A stretch of 64,000 nucleotides of DNA from Defluviicoccus sp. (lineage in GTDB: Bacteria; Pseudomonadota; Alphaproteobacteria; MPNO01), in NCBI GenBank assembly GCA_022823775.1, contig JAJEHI010000085.1, positions 1 through 64,000 on the forward strand, read 5' to 3'. Every line of letters begins with the position of its first letter. The stretch's first letter is position 1. Below are positions 25,899 through 34,566 of this stretch, one piece after another. A program made the position numbers and the translations under genes. A model generated the notes under the pieces. The model did no database searches. It had not been told where the DNA came from and worked only from the letters and a program-made list of their open reading frames with translations.

Positions 25899-27543
25899 CG
25901 TCCTCGACCCAGCGAACCGGCGTTTCCGGGTCGACGGCGCTTCTCTGGCGCTGCGCCGTCATCCGTCCGTTTTCCAGATAGTCGCCCGCCACGGCGCGGC
26001 GGGCCGCCGCCTCCCACCGGTCGTTCCAGTCGCCCAGGGAATATCCCGCCCACGGGCTCTGCGGGGTAAGCGGCGGCAGGTCGAGGCGCTCCCAGATCTT
26101 TCTCGCGCGCTCCATATACGCCTCCCTGGGCAGCGCGACCGGCGGCATGTCGCCCTTGAGGGTGGCGTCGATCAGCAGCGTCGAGTCCTCGAAACCGGGG
26201 TCTTCGGTCTTGGGGCCGTGGCCGCGGTGGCGATGGTCGAGCACGGCCGAGTCCTCGCGCGGATTGGCGCGGTAGGCGATCGACCACCAGACGGCATCCG
26301 CGTTATCGGGATCGATGTCGTCGGACACCGCGACGACGTATTTTCCGCAGGCCGATTGCAGCGACGACGCGCCGTAGAGCGCGCGCCAGACTTCGGTCCT
26401 CGGCACGCCGCGCTCGAACTGGACGAAGATCACCCGGCGAATGTTGGTCAGCGGCTCGTGCATGACCACCCGCTTGACGCCCTCGATGCCCAGCCGGTCG
26501 GTGAGATGGGCGAGGAACAGCGGCTCGTAGGCGACCCGCTTGATGACGCTCGATTCCGAGGGCGTCACCTGGCTGATGATCGAAGGCAGGATGGCGCCCC
26601 GGCGGTGGGTGATCGCCGTCAGCCGCATGATCATGTTGTAGTCTTCGAGAGCGATGTGGCCGTGGCTCTCCCCGAAGGGCGCTTCCGGTTCGACGAGTTC
26701 CGTGTCGATCAGCCCCTCGATCACGATCTCCGAATCGGCCGGCACGGTCAGATCCACGGTTCGGCAGCGGACCACCTCGATGGGCGCGCCGACGATCCCG
26801 CCCGCGACCGCGACCTCGTCCACCCCCATCCGCAGCTTCTGCGGCGCGCAATAGGCGACCGCGGGCGGCGGGCCGAGCGCGATCGCGCAGGGCATGGGCT
26901 CGCCGCGCTCCTTGTATTGCAGCCAGTGCCGGTAGCCTTCCGCGCCGCCGGAGCGCGTCGCCATGCGGACCGCCAGCCGGTCGGGCGCCTTCAGCCCCGC
27001 CCGGTAGGTCCCCATGTTCTGCACCCCGGTCTCCGGGTTCCGGGTGACGCAGCCGGTGGCGGTGAGATAGGGGGCCGCGTCGAATCCCGGCGTCGAGATC
27101 GGGACGGGAAGCGCATCCAGCCCCCTGCCCTCGCCCAGCAGCGCGTCGCCCTCGATCGCGACCTCCTGGCAGGGTGCGCCGCTGACCTCCGTGGGCGGGA
27201 TGGGATTCGCGATGGCCTCGTTCCACCGGTCGCCGATTTCCTCGACCGGAACCCCCATGCCGATGCTGTAGATCGCGGCGTTGGCGGCAAGCGCCCCGAT
27301 CGCCACCGGCATGGCGTAGCCCCGGCCCTTCGCGTCGGTGACGTCGGTGAAAAGAAAGGCCTTGCGCCGGTCCTCCTTGAGCCCGCCCCGGAATTGCCAG
27401 CGCACGAGCGGATGCATCTCGGCATCCTTGTCGATCGGCTCGTCGACGCGGAACAGGAGTCCCGCCCGGTCGAGCGCGTCGAGATGGTCGCGGAAATCCG
27501 GATACGCGCGGCTCGCCTCGGGCTTCAGGCGGGAAGCGGCCAT
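25891..27543 (-). CDS. UbiD family (prenyl-FMN) decarboxylase, paralogue 2
   Basis: 550 residues. Key residues are conserved: N176 and R181 (QNMGTYR), H206 (RHW), E272 (EIVIEG) and E287/E292 (EAPFGE). It is the most divergent of the three copies around the substrate-side segments; for example LAVRMATRSGGAEG stands where the others have GMNPS-EL. A different substrate or partner is therefore possible. It begins directly after the SDR stop, with no spacer, and overlaps paralogue 1 at its end. Confidence 0.92.
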   Translation of the reverse strand: MAASRLKPEASRAYPDFRDHLDALDRAGLLFRVDEPIDKDAEMHPLVRWQFRGGLKEDRRKAFLFTDVTDAKGRGYAMPVAIGALAANAAIYSIGMGVPVEEIGDRWNEAIANPIPPTEVSGAPCQEVAIEGDALLGEGRGLDALPVPISTPGFDAAPYLTATGCVTRNPETGVQNMGTYRAGLKAPDRLAVRMATRSGGAEGYRHWLQYKERGEPMPCAIALGPPPAVAYCAPQKLRMGVDEVAVAGGIVGAPIEVVRCRTVDLTVPADSEIVIEGLIDTELVEPEAPFGESHGHIALEDYNMIMRLTAITHRRGAILPSIISQVTPSESSVIKRVAYEPLFLAHLTDRLGIEGVKRVVMHEPLTNIRRVIFVQFERGVPRTEVWRALYGASSLQSACGKYVVAVSDDIDPDNADAVWWSIAYRANPREDSAVLDHRHRGHGPKTEDPGFEDSTLLIDATLKGDMPPVALPREAYMERARKIWERLDLPPLTPQSPWAGYSLGDWNDRWEAAARRAVAGDYLENGRMTAQRQRSAVDPETPVRWVEDDD

Positions 27544-28302
27544 CTACCACATGGCCGAGCCGCCATCGACGACGATGGTCTGGCCCGTCACGAAGTCGCT
27601 GTCGGCCGAGGCGAGATAGATGCAGGCGCCGACCAGATCCTCGGGCGTCTCGTCCGCCTTGATCGCGCGCGTTGCCCGCGTGCGCTCGGGTCCTCCCCCC
27701 ATCCAGTTGGTCCGCTTGACGACGTTCTCCGACATCGTCGAGCCCGGCGCGATCGCGTTGACGCAAATATTGTCGTCGCCGAGCTCTCGGGCGAGCGAAC
27801 GGGTGATCCCGAGAACGGCGGCCTTGGATGCGTCGTAATGGAGGAAGAACGGCGAGCCCTTGAAGATGCGTCCGGTGCAGATCGAGATCACCTTGCCGTA
27901 TTTCTTCTTGCGCATTTCCGGCACGGCCGCCTTGCAGCAGAGCCAGACGCCCTTGGCGTTGACGGCGAGCACCTTGTCCCATTCCTCGACCGGGATTTCG
28001 TCGAAGGGCTTGCGCTCCACCGCGGTGAAGACGGCGGCGTTGTTGACGACGATGTCGAGCCCGCCGAACGCTTCCACGGTCTTCGCGACCATCGCCTTGC
28101 AGGAATCCTCGTCGGCAACGTCGGTCGGCACGTCGATGGCTTCGGCGCCGCCCGACTTCAGCTCCTCGACGACTCCGGCTCCCGAATCGAGATCGGCGAT
28201 GGCGATCCTGGCCCCCTCCGCCGCCATGGCGCGGGCGAAGGCGGCGCCGATTCCCTGCGCCGCGCCGGTGATTATCGCGACGCGTCCGTCAAGCCGTCCC
28301 AT
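27544..28302 (-). CDS. Short-chain dehydrogenase/reductase between UbiD genes
   Basis: A 252-residue SDR with TGAAQGIG cofactor motif at 12-19, NNAA at 87-90 and catalytic Y156-D-A-S-K160. The usual catalytic serine position holds T143 (ICTGR), an uncommon substitution. The C-terminal FVTGQTIVVDGG is classical. The start lies inside the upstream UbiD gene (31-nt overlap). It likely oxidises or reduces an alcohol/ketone neighbouring the carboxyl group handled by the UbiD enzymes. Confidence 0.88.
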   Translation of the reverse strand: MGRLDGRVAIITGAAQGIGAAFARAMAAEGARIAIADLDSGAGVVEELKSGGAEAIDVPTDVADEDSCKAMVAKTVEAFGGLDIVVNNAAVFTAVERKPFDEIPVEEWDKVLAVNAKGVWLCCKAAVPEMRKKKYGKVISICTGRIFKGSPFFLHYDASKAAVLGITRSLARELGDDNICVNAIAPGSTMSENVVKRTNWMGGGPERTRATRAIKADETPEDLVGACIYLASADSDFVTGQTIVVDGGSAMW

Positions 28303-29966
28303 GTGAGCTCTCCCTCCTCGCTTCCCGAACCGCTCGCCCCGGGATTTCCCTCGTCGAGGGTGCGGACCTCGGTGTTCATCGAAACGTCGCCCCGGCGGCG
28401 CTGGGCGATAATCCGCCCGGTCTCCCAGTATTCGCTGCGCACGGCGCGGCGCGCCATCATCTCCAGGTCCTCGTTCCACTCGCCGAGATCGTAGCCGAAC
28501 CAGGGGCGCTCCGGCTTCAGCTTCGGCAGGCCGAGCTCGTTCCAGATTTCGGCCGCCGCCTCCATGTATTGACGCTTGGGCAGCGAGACCGGCGGAAACG
28601 TCTCCTTCAGCGTCGCGTCGACCAGGACCGCGCCGTCCTCCGAGTCGATCAGGCTGCGCGGGCCGTGCCCTTCGTCCTTGTGCTTGAGGATCTCCACGTC
28701 CCGGTGCGGCTTGGATCGGTAGGACATCGCCCAGAAGACAGCGTTGGTGTCGTCCGGGTCGATATCCTCGTTGACCGCGATCACCCACTTGCCTTCGGCG
28801 CGGCGGAGCGAGGCCACGCCGTAAAGCGCGCGCCAGATCTCGGTGCGCGGCATCTCGCGCTCGACGACGACGACGATCAGCTTGTGGAGCGAGGTAAGCG
28901 GCTCGTGCGTTGCGACATGCCTGACTCCCTTGATGCCCAGATGGTCGCGCAGATGCTCGATCTGGGCCGCCTCGTAGGCCGGCCGCTTGATGGCGCTCGA
29001 TTCGGACGGCGTCACCTGGCTCACCCACGACGTTATGACCGCGTCGCGGCGCCGGGTGATGGCGGTCACGTCGACATAGCCGTTGTATTCCTGCAGGTTG
29101 ACGTGGCCGTGGCTCTCGCCGAACGGCGCCTCGGGCTCCAGAAGCTCGGTCGAGACATAGCCCTCGATGACCACCTCGGCCTCCGCCGGGACCAGCAGGT
29201 CGACCGTCTTCGCCTTCACGACGTTGAGCGGCTTGCCGACCAGCCCGCCCGACACCCAGAGCTCGTCCAGCTTCTCAGGCATCTTCTGCACGGCGGTGAA
29301 CGAGACGACCGGCGGGCAGCCGAGAACGATGGCGCACGGCATCGGCTCGCCGCGCTTCTTCCACCCCTCCCAGTGCATGTAGCCGCCCGTCCGGAGCTCG
29401 ATCGAGGGGTTCATGCCGATCCGGTTGGGCGCCTTCAGCATCCCCCGGTAGTTGCCCATGTTCTGGACGCCGGTCTCGGGGTCCTTCGTGATGAAATGGG
29501 AAGACGTGGTGTAAGGCGCGTTGTCCCAGCCGGGCGAGGAAATCGGCACCGGCAGCGCGTCGAGCCCGTTGCCGTTCAGCAGTTCGTTGTCCCGGTAGAC
29601 GATCTCGTGGCACGGTGCGTCTTCGAGGACGTTGGGCTCGACCGGCGCGTTCATCGCCCGGATCCAGTTCTCCTTGATCTCGGCGAGCGGGACGCCCATC
29701 CCCATCTCGTAGACCCGGCTGTTGGCGGCGAGCCCGCACACCAGCACCGGGATGTCGAACTCCCGCCCCTTGGAATCGGTGACGTTGGTGAACAGGAATG
29801 CCTTGCGGTCCTCGGCGTCGACCCCGCCGCGGAACTGCCAGCGCACCAGCGGGTGCATTTCGGTGTCCTTGTTGATCCGCCGATCGACCTCGATCAGCAG
29901 ACCGGCTTCGCGCAGCGCCGCGATATGTTCGTGGAGATCGCGGTAGCCCCGCGTAGGCCTGGACAT
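28272..29966 (-). CDS. UbiD family (prenyl-FMN) decarboxylase, paralogue 3
   Basis: 564 residues. Conserved N169 and R174 (QNMGNYR), H198 (MHW), EVVIEG, and E279/E284 (EAPFGE). Very similar to paralogue 1, with a Gly/Ser/Glu-rich C-terminal extension of about 20 residues that overlaps the SDR gene. The ATG at 29966 has AAAGGAG 10 nt upstream; more upstream in-frame codons were rejected because the family N-terminus starts here. First gene of the operon, divergent from a TctC-type receptor across 194 bp. Confidence 0.92.
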   Translation of the reverse strand: MSRPTRGYRDLHEHIAALREAGLLIEVDRRINKDTEMHPLVRWQFRGGVDAEDRKAFLFTNVTDSKGREFDIPVLVCGLAANSRVYEMGMGVPLAEIKENWIRAMNAPVEPNVLEDAPCHEIVYRDNELLNGNGLDALPVPISSPGWDNAPYTTSSHFITKDPETGVQNMGNYRGMLKAPNRIGMNPSIELRTGGYMHWEGWKKRGEPMPCAIVLGCPPVVSFTAVQKMPEKLDELWVSGGLVGKPLNVVKAKTVDLLVPAEAEVVIEGYVSTELLEPEAPFGESHGHVNLQEYNGYVDVTAITRRRDAVITSWVSQVTPSESSAIKRPAYEAAQIEHLRDHLGIKGVRHVATHEPLTSLHKLIVVVVEREMPRTEIWRALYGVASLRRAEGKWVIAVNEDIDPDDTNAVFWAMSYRSKPHRDVEILKHKDEGHGPRSLIDSEDGAVLVDATLKETFPPVSLPKRQYMEAAAEIWNELGLPKLKPERPWFGYDLGEWNEDLEMMARRAVRSEYWETGRIIAQRRRGDVSMNTEVRTLDEGNPGASGSGSEEGELTWDGLTDASR

Positions 29967-30160
29967 GGACGATGAACTCCTTTCGCCTCCCCGGCCGGAG
30001 AGGCGGAAACCTTCGGGTGGATGGCCGAGCGGTCGGCAATCTATGCCCCCGCCCCGACCGTGACAACCGGCCATCGGGTTTTGCGCGGCGGCGGTCCCGG
30101 GCGTATTCTTGGGCCGCAATTCGAGACGATTCGGCGGCAAGGACGAACAAGGAGCAGCAG

Positions 30161-31183
30161 ATGTCGTTCAAACGTGCAACCACGGCGCTGGCAGCCTTTG
30201 CCGGCGCGCTCGCAATCGGCGCGACCGGGCCGGCTTCGGCCGACGTCGCGGGCTTCTACAAGGACAGGACCGTGACCATCGTGGTGCCGGCGGGCCTCGG
30301 CGCTTCGCTGGGGCTCTACGGCCGCCTGCTGGCGGAGCACTGGGGCAAGCACATTCCGGGCAATCCGACCGTGATCGTGCAGTCGCGCCCGGGCGGCGGC
30401 GGCACCAAGGGCGCGGCCTATGTCTACAACGCGGCACCCAAGGACGGCACCACGGTCGCCGAGGTGCTGGCGCCCTCGGTGCTCGCGCCGATCCTCCGCA
30501 ACGTGAAGTTCGACGCCACCAAGTTCCAGTGGCTCGGCTCGATCACCCAGCGCCCGAGCGTGGTCTCGGTGTTCCACAACGCGCCCGCCACGACGCTGGA
30601 CGGGGTGAAGAAAACCGAGGTCATCATGGGCTCGACCGGTTTCGGCTCCGAGACCTATCTGATGCCCAAGCTGATGAACCACCTGCTCGGCACCAAGTTC
30701 AAGATCGTCAAGGGGTACAAGGGCGGCGCCTCGATCAACAAGGCGATGGCGCAGGGCGAGGTCCACGGGCGGATGAACTACTGGACCGGCTGGACCACGA
30801 TCAAGAACGACTGGCTCAAGACCGGCAAGCTCAAGCACCTGATCCAGTACGGCCCGCGTATCCCGGAGCTTCCCGACGTGCCCAGCATCGGGGACCTCGT
30901 GAAGTCGGAAGACGGCAAGAAGATGATCAAGTTCATCGAGGTCTGCGAGCTGATCGGCATGGGCTTCTGGGTGGCGCCCGAGGTGCCTAAGGACCGGGTG
31001 GCGGCGCTCCGCACCTCGTTCATGGCGACGATGAACGATCCGGCCTTCCTGGCCGACGCCAAGAAGCGGCGCGCGCCGGTGGCCCCGATTTCCGGCGAGA
31101 AGCTGGTCAAGCTCGTCAATGACGGGCTGAACGTCTCGCCCGACCTGGTCGCCAAGATGAAGGCCGCATTCGGCTTCAAGTAG
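30161..31183 (+). CDS. Tripartite tricarboxylate transporter substrate-binding protein (TctC/Bug family)
   Basis: A 340-residue periplasmic receptor. Signal peptide 1-28 (cleavage after ASA), then the Bug-family pattern FYKDRTVTIVVPAG and the GGGGTKGA loop. It captures carboxylates for a TctA/TctB channel. No TctAB follows it; the only TctA-TctB in the window is at 34567-36663 on the other strand. Transcribed divergently from the UbiD operon, so its ligand may be the UbiD substrate. AGGAGCAGCAG precedes the ATG at 30161. Confidence 0.88.
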   Translation: MSFKRATTALAAFAGALAIGATGPASADVAGFYKDRTVTIVVPAGLGASLGLYGRLLAEHWGKHIPGNPTVIVQSRPGGGGTKGAAYVYNAAPKDGTTVAEVLAPSVLAPILRNVKFDATKFQWLGSITQRPSVVSVFHNAPATTLDGVKKTEVIMGSTGFGSETYLMPKLMNHLLGTKFKIVKGYKGGASINKAMAQGEVHGRMNYWTGWTTIKNDWLKTGKLKHLIQYGPRIPELPDVPSIGDLVKSEDGKKMIKFIEVCELIGMGFWVAPEVPKDRVAALRTSFMATMNDPAFLADAKKRRAPVAPISGEKLVKLVNDGLNVSPDLVAKMKAAFGFK

Positions 31184-31194
31184 GGGGATCGAAG

Positions 31195-31230
31195 CCGCTC
31201 CCGGCGGGCCGCTCGTCCCGCCGGGAGTGG
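31195..31230 (+). terminator. Strong GC hairpin after the TctC gene
   Basis: Stem 31195-31208 pairs with 31217-31230 (14 bp including one G-U; core CTCCCGGCGGG/CCCGCCGGGAG) around an 8-nt loop. No T-tract follows, so it may be a Rho-assisted terminator or a mRNA 3'-protecting structure. Confidence 0.5.
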
Positions 31231-31305
31231 CGCCAGCCGTCCTTGTTCCGCACCGCTCCCTTGTGGGACTATCCTCGGGAGTCCGGGAAAGGGAGGAGAT
31301 CCACG

Positions 31306-32316
31306 ATGCCCAGATACAAGCCTGTCGGAGCGATCCTGGCAGCCGCAGGAATGGCGGCGGTGCTGCTGGCCGGCGCCCCAAGGGCGTCCGCCGAAGTGAA
31401 GCTCAACCTGGTCTATCCGTTCCCGGATTTCCTGATCTACACCAAGCAGTGCAAGCAGCTCGCCGCGGACATCACCGAGGCCGCCAAGGGCAAGCTGTCG
31501 ATCGAGGTGCTGCCCTTCAACTCGATCAAGATGTTCCAGCAGCCGCCCGCCGTCCGCAAAGGCAGGGTCGACATGATGTGCACGCCCTACGCCTTCTTTG
31601 CCCGGGCGGTGCCGGAGAACGAGGCGGTGTCGACATCGTCCTCCAACCCGGAGACCGTGCGCGCGAATGGCGGCATGGCGATGCTGGACGAAATCCAGCA
31701 GAAGCAGTTCGGCGTGAAGAATCTCGGCTGGACGTCGTCGGGCGGCCGCTTCCGCATCTACATGGAGAAGGCGCCGAAATTCAACGACAAGGGCATGCTC
31801 GACCTTGCCGGGGTCAAGCTGCGCGACAACCCGATCTACGGCGCCTTTTTCCGCGCCATGAACGCGACCACCCATCCCCTCCCGGCGACCCAGGTCTACT
31901 CGGCGCTCGAAAAGGGTGTGGTGAACGCCGCCGCGTGGGCCACCATCGGCCTGAAGGGCCTGAAATGGGACAAGTTCCTGCGCCACGCGGTGGAGCCGGA
32001 GTTCTATCACACCGATATCGGCTGGTTCATAAACCTCAAGAAGTGGAACAGCCTCGACGCGGGGCTCCGCAAGCTCGTTCAGGAGATGGTGATCGAGAAC
32101 GAGAAGGCGGTGCGCGAGGTCCTTCTCGAAGAGTCCAAGAAGGAGCGGGCAACCCTCGCCAAGGAAGGCATGAAGTTCCACACCGTGCCGGCGGCAGCGG
32201 TCTATTCGAAGCTCGCCGTCGATTCGGCTTATGCCCGCATGACCGATCGGCTGACGAAGGCAAAGCGCCCGACCGACCACGTCGCCAAGCTGCGCGAGCT
32301 CTGGCAGCAGCAATAG
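31306..32316 (+). CDS. TRAP transporter substrate-binding protein (DctP type), set 1
   Basis: A 336-residue exported receptor with signal peptide about 1-29 (LLAGAPRASA). DctP-family landmarks include the conserved arginine region KLRDNPIYGAFFRAMNATTHPLPATQVYSALEKG. GGGAGGAG precedes the ATG at 31306. First gene of a complete TRAP set with dctQ and dctM. It imports a carboxylate driven by an ion gradient; the ligand is unknown. Confidence 0.9.
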   Translation: MPRYKPVGAILAAAGMAAVLLAGAPRASAEVKLNLVYPFPDFLIYTKQCKQLAADITEAAKGKLSIEVLPFNSIKMFQQPPAVRKGRVDMMCTPYAFFARAVPENEAVSTSSSNPETVRANGGMAMLDEIQQKQFGVKNLGWTSSGGRFRIYMEKAPKFNDKGMLDLAGVKLRDNPIYGAFFRAMNATTHPLPATQVYSALEKGVVNAAAWATIGLKGLKWDKFLRHAVEPEFYHTDIGWFINLKKWNSLDAGLRKLVQEMVIENEKAVREVLLEESKKERATLAKEGMKFHTVPAAAVYSKLAVDSAYARMTDRLTKAKRPTDHVAKLRELWQQQ

Positions 32317-32330
32317 GATCTTCGCGATCC

Positions 32331-32355
32331 CGGCTTCCCGGTCCCGGGGAAGCCG
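32331..32355 (+). other. Intercistronic hairpin between TRAP receptor and membrane genes
   Basis: CGGCTTCCC (32331-32339) pairs perfectly with GGGAAGCCG (32347-32355) around 7 nt. It may stabilise the receptor mRNA or reduce read-through, giving more receptor than membrane protein, as known for other binding-protein operons. Confidence 0.5.
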
Positions 32356-32380
32356 TCGCGGCGGGTAGGGCCGGCGGCAG

Positions 32381-32953
32381 ATGACCGTTCTACGCGCCGT
32401 CGACAGGGGCTGGGCCGGGCTCCTGTGGGCGATGATGGCGCTCGCCGCGGCGTATGTGGGCTTCATCATGGTGGCGATCGTCTACGTGACGATCTTCCGC
32501 AGCGCGGGTTGGGCTTATAACCAGTTCGTCTTCACGCTCATCGAATACGGCTTCCTTTACATCCTGTTCCTCGGATCGCCCTGGCTCGTGCGAACCAGGG
32601 GGCATGTCTATATCGAGCTGCTGACCGCCGCCGTTCCCGAGCGCAGCCGCGCGGTGCTGTCGCGCGCCATCGCCGCGCTCTGCGCCGCGATCTGCCTGAT
32701 CTGGGTCTGGTACACGTGGGGCATCTTCCTGGAACATCTGGAAGACACGCTCGCCTTCGACGAGCTCCGCGACGACCGGGGCATGCGCCTCTGGACGACC
32801 ACGATCGTCTATCCCGTGGGCTTCCTTTTCATGGCGGTCGAGTTCCTGCGCTTCGTCTTCGGGCCTCGGACCATGCACAGCGGCGAGGCCGGGGTCGGCA
32901 ACGAACGGATCGAGCTCGAGGAAACCAGGCGCAGACTGACGGAAACGCGCTGA
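32381..32953 (+). CDS. TRAP transporter small permease (DctQ type), set 1
   Basis: 190 residues with four membrane segments, including the family's conserved WLVRTRGHVYIELL stretch after the second. It joins the receptor and the large permease in the inner membrane. Its stop at 32953 directly abuts the dctM ATG at 32954. The C-terminus is charged and cytoplasmic. Confidence 0.88.
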   Translation: MTVLRAVDRGWAGLLWAMMALAAAYVGFIMVAIVYVTIFRSAGWAYNQFVFTLIEYGFLYILFLGSPWLVRTRGHVYIELLTAAVPERSRAVLSRAIAALCAAICLIWVWYTWGIFLEHLEDTLAFDELRDDRGMRLWTTTIVYPVGFLFMAVEFLRFVFGPRTMHSGEAGVGNERIELEETRRRLTETR

Positions 32954-34360
32954 ATGGAGTGGTACTGGATCCTCCTGGCGCTGTTCGGCTCGATCCTGCT
33001 GCTGATGTTCGCCGGCCTTCCGGTCGGCATCGCCTTCATCGCGGTCAACACGGTCGCCGCCTTCTTCATTTTCGGCCGGTTCGGCGATTTCGACACCCGG
33101 GTCCAGTCGGCCATCGGCCAGCATGTCGACAACGCATTCGGCAACATGACGATCTTCGCGATCGTGCCGATTCCCATGTTTCTTCTGATGGGCGAGCTGT
33201 TCTTTCACACCGGTCTCGCCAATCGGATGTTCGACGCGGTCGAGAAGCTGATGGGCCGGGTTCCGGCGCGGCTGTCCTACGTCACCGTCGCCGGCGGCAC
33301 GGCGTTCGCCACGCTATCGGGCTCCTCGATGGGATCGACGGCTCTCCTGGGCACCCTGATGGTCCCGGAGATGGCGGCGCGGGGTTACAAGAAGAGCATG
33401 TCGATCGGGCCGATCCTCGGCACCGGCGGCCTTGCCATGCTGATCCCACCGTCCGCGCTCGCCGTGCTCCTCGGCACCCTGGCGGAGATCGACATCGGCA
33501 AGCTGCTGATCGCGGGCGTCGTCCCCGGGCTGCTGCTGGCGGTCCTCTACGCCATCCTGATCTTCATACGCGCGACCCTCGACCCCTCGGCCGCGCCGCC
33601 ATACGAGGTCGAGACGGTACCCCTCGGCCGACGCATCCTGCTGTTCCTTTCCGATGTCCTGCCGATGATCTCGATCATCGTCTTCGTGATCGCCCTGATC
33701 ATGGGCGGGGTAGCGACGCCGTCGGAGGCGGCCGCCTACGGCTCGGTGGGCGTAATCCTGCTGGCGGTGGGCTACCTGTTCGCCGCGCCGCTGCTGCGCG
33801 GCGATTTCCGCGAGGCCTGGGCGTTCGGGCCGTTCTTCGCAACGGCGATGTGGAAGTCTCTCTGGGGCGCCGGTCGGGTCACGGTGATCGCGCTGATGAT
33901 CCTGTTCGGCTCGTCGCTCTTTTCCAACGTGCTGGCCGCTTCCGGCTCCAGCGCGGCGCTGATCCGATGGGTCGCGGGCTTCGAGGTCTCGCCCTACGTC
34001 ATGCTGCTGATGATGTTCGGCATCCTCCTGCTACTCGGCATGTTCATGGACCAGCTCGCCATGATGCTGCTGACCGTGCCGATCTTCTTCCCGATCGTGC
34101 AGGGCCTCGATTTCGGCCTGGCGATGGACATGAAGCTGATCTGGTTCGCCGTGATCATGCTGCTGGCGATGGAGATCAGCTTCACCACGCCGCCGTTCGG
34201 CCTGTTGCTGTTCGTCATGCAGGGCGTCGCGCCGCCCGGCACCCGTTTCGGCGAAATCTGCCTGGCCGCGCTCCCCTTCATGGGCTGCGCGCTGCTGCTC
34301 ACCCTGCTGATCGTGGTCTTCCCGCCCCTGGCGGTCTGGCTGCCCTGGCTGGGCGGGTAG
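32954..34360 (+). CDS. TRAP transporter large permease (DctM type), set 1
   Basis: 468 residues with about twelve hydrophobic segments. Signature segments GSSMGSTALLGTLMVPEM and GVATPSEAAAYGSVG match DctM/SiaM translocation subunits. Starts immediately after dctQ. Couples solute uptake to a sodium or proton gradient. It ends at a convergent junction with the TctA-TctB gene, separated by the inverted repeat at 34413-34522. Confidence 0.92.
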   Translation: MEWYWILLALFGSILLLMFAGLPVGIAFIAVNTVAAFFIFGRFGDFDTRVQSAIGQHVDNAFGNMTIFAIVPIPMFLLMGELFFHTGLANRMFDAVEKLMGRVPARLSYVTVAGGTAFATLSGSSMGSTALLGTLMVPEMAARGYKKSMSIGPILGTGGLAMLIPPSALAVLLGTLAEIDIGKLLIAGVVPGLLLAVLYAILIFIRATLDPSAAPPYEVETVPLGRRILLFLSDVLPMISIIVFVIALIMGGVATPSEAAAYGSVGVILLAVGYLFAAPLLRGDFREAWAFGPFFATAMWKSLWGAGRVTVIALMILFGSSLFSNVLAASGSSAALIRWVAGFEVSPYVMLLMMFGILLLLGMFMDQLAMMLLTVPIFFPIVQGLDFGLAMDMKLIWFAVIMLLAMEISFTTPPFGLLLFVMQGVAPPGTRFGEICLAALPFMGCALLLTLLIVVFPPLAVWLPWLGG

Positions 34361-34412
34361 CCGGTTAAAGCCTGTCCGTTATTGGTGAAAGCGCTCCAGC
34401 TCTTGCCTTACC

Positions 34413-34522
34413 CCGTCATGGTCGGCGAAGGCCGACCATCCACGCTTTGTTTTCGTTGTAGTTTTCCCTGTCTCCGCCGACAAAAAAACTCGTGGATGGT
34501 CGGCCTTCGCCGACCATGACGG
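34413..34522. repeat. Perfect 32-bp inverted repeat, palindrome family C, copies 2 and 3
   Basis: The left arm 34413-34444 and right arm 34491-34522 are exact reverse complements over 32 bp, separated by 46 bp with A/T-rich runs. Each arm itself contains GGTCGGC-GAAG-GCCGACC. The core is shared with 21010-21037. Located at a convergent gene junction, so it could terminate both transcripts. No gene seen in the 206-bp gap. Confidence 0.85.
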
Positions 34523-34566
34523 TGGGGGACGGAAGCAAACCGGTTCCAACGAGAGCGGATAGCCGG

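Noticed and set aside
23049-26069. 1006-codon plus-strand open frame opposite the hydroxy-acid oxidase and UbiD genes
   Set aside because: A shadow frame made of His/Arg/Asp-rich low-complexity sequence; the minus strand encodes intact conserved enzymes over the same bases.
30026-30110. tRNA-like start (GGATGGCCGAGCGGTC) in the UbiD/TctC gap
   Set aside because: Resembles the D-arm start of a Leu/Ser tRNA, but no acceptor stem pairing, anticodon arm or T-loop GTTCGA follows at the right distance.
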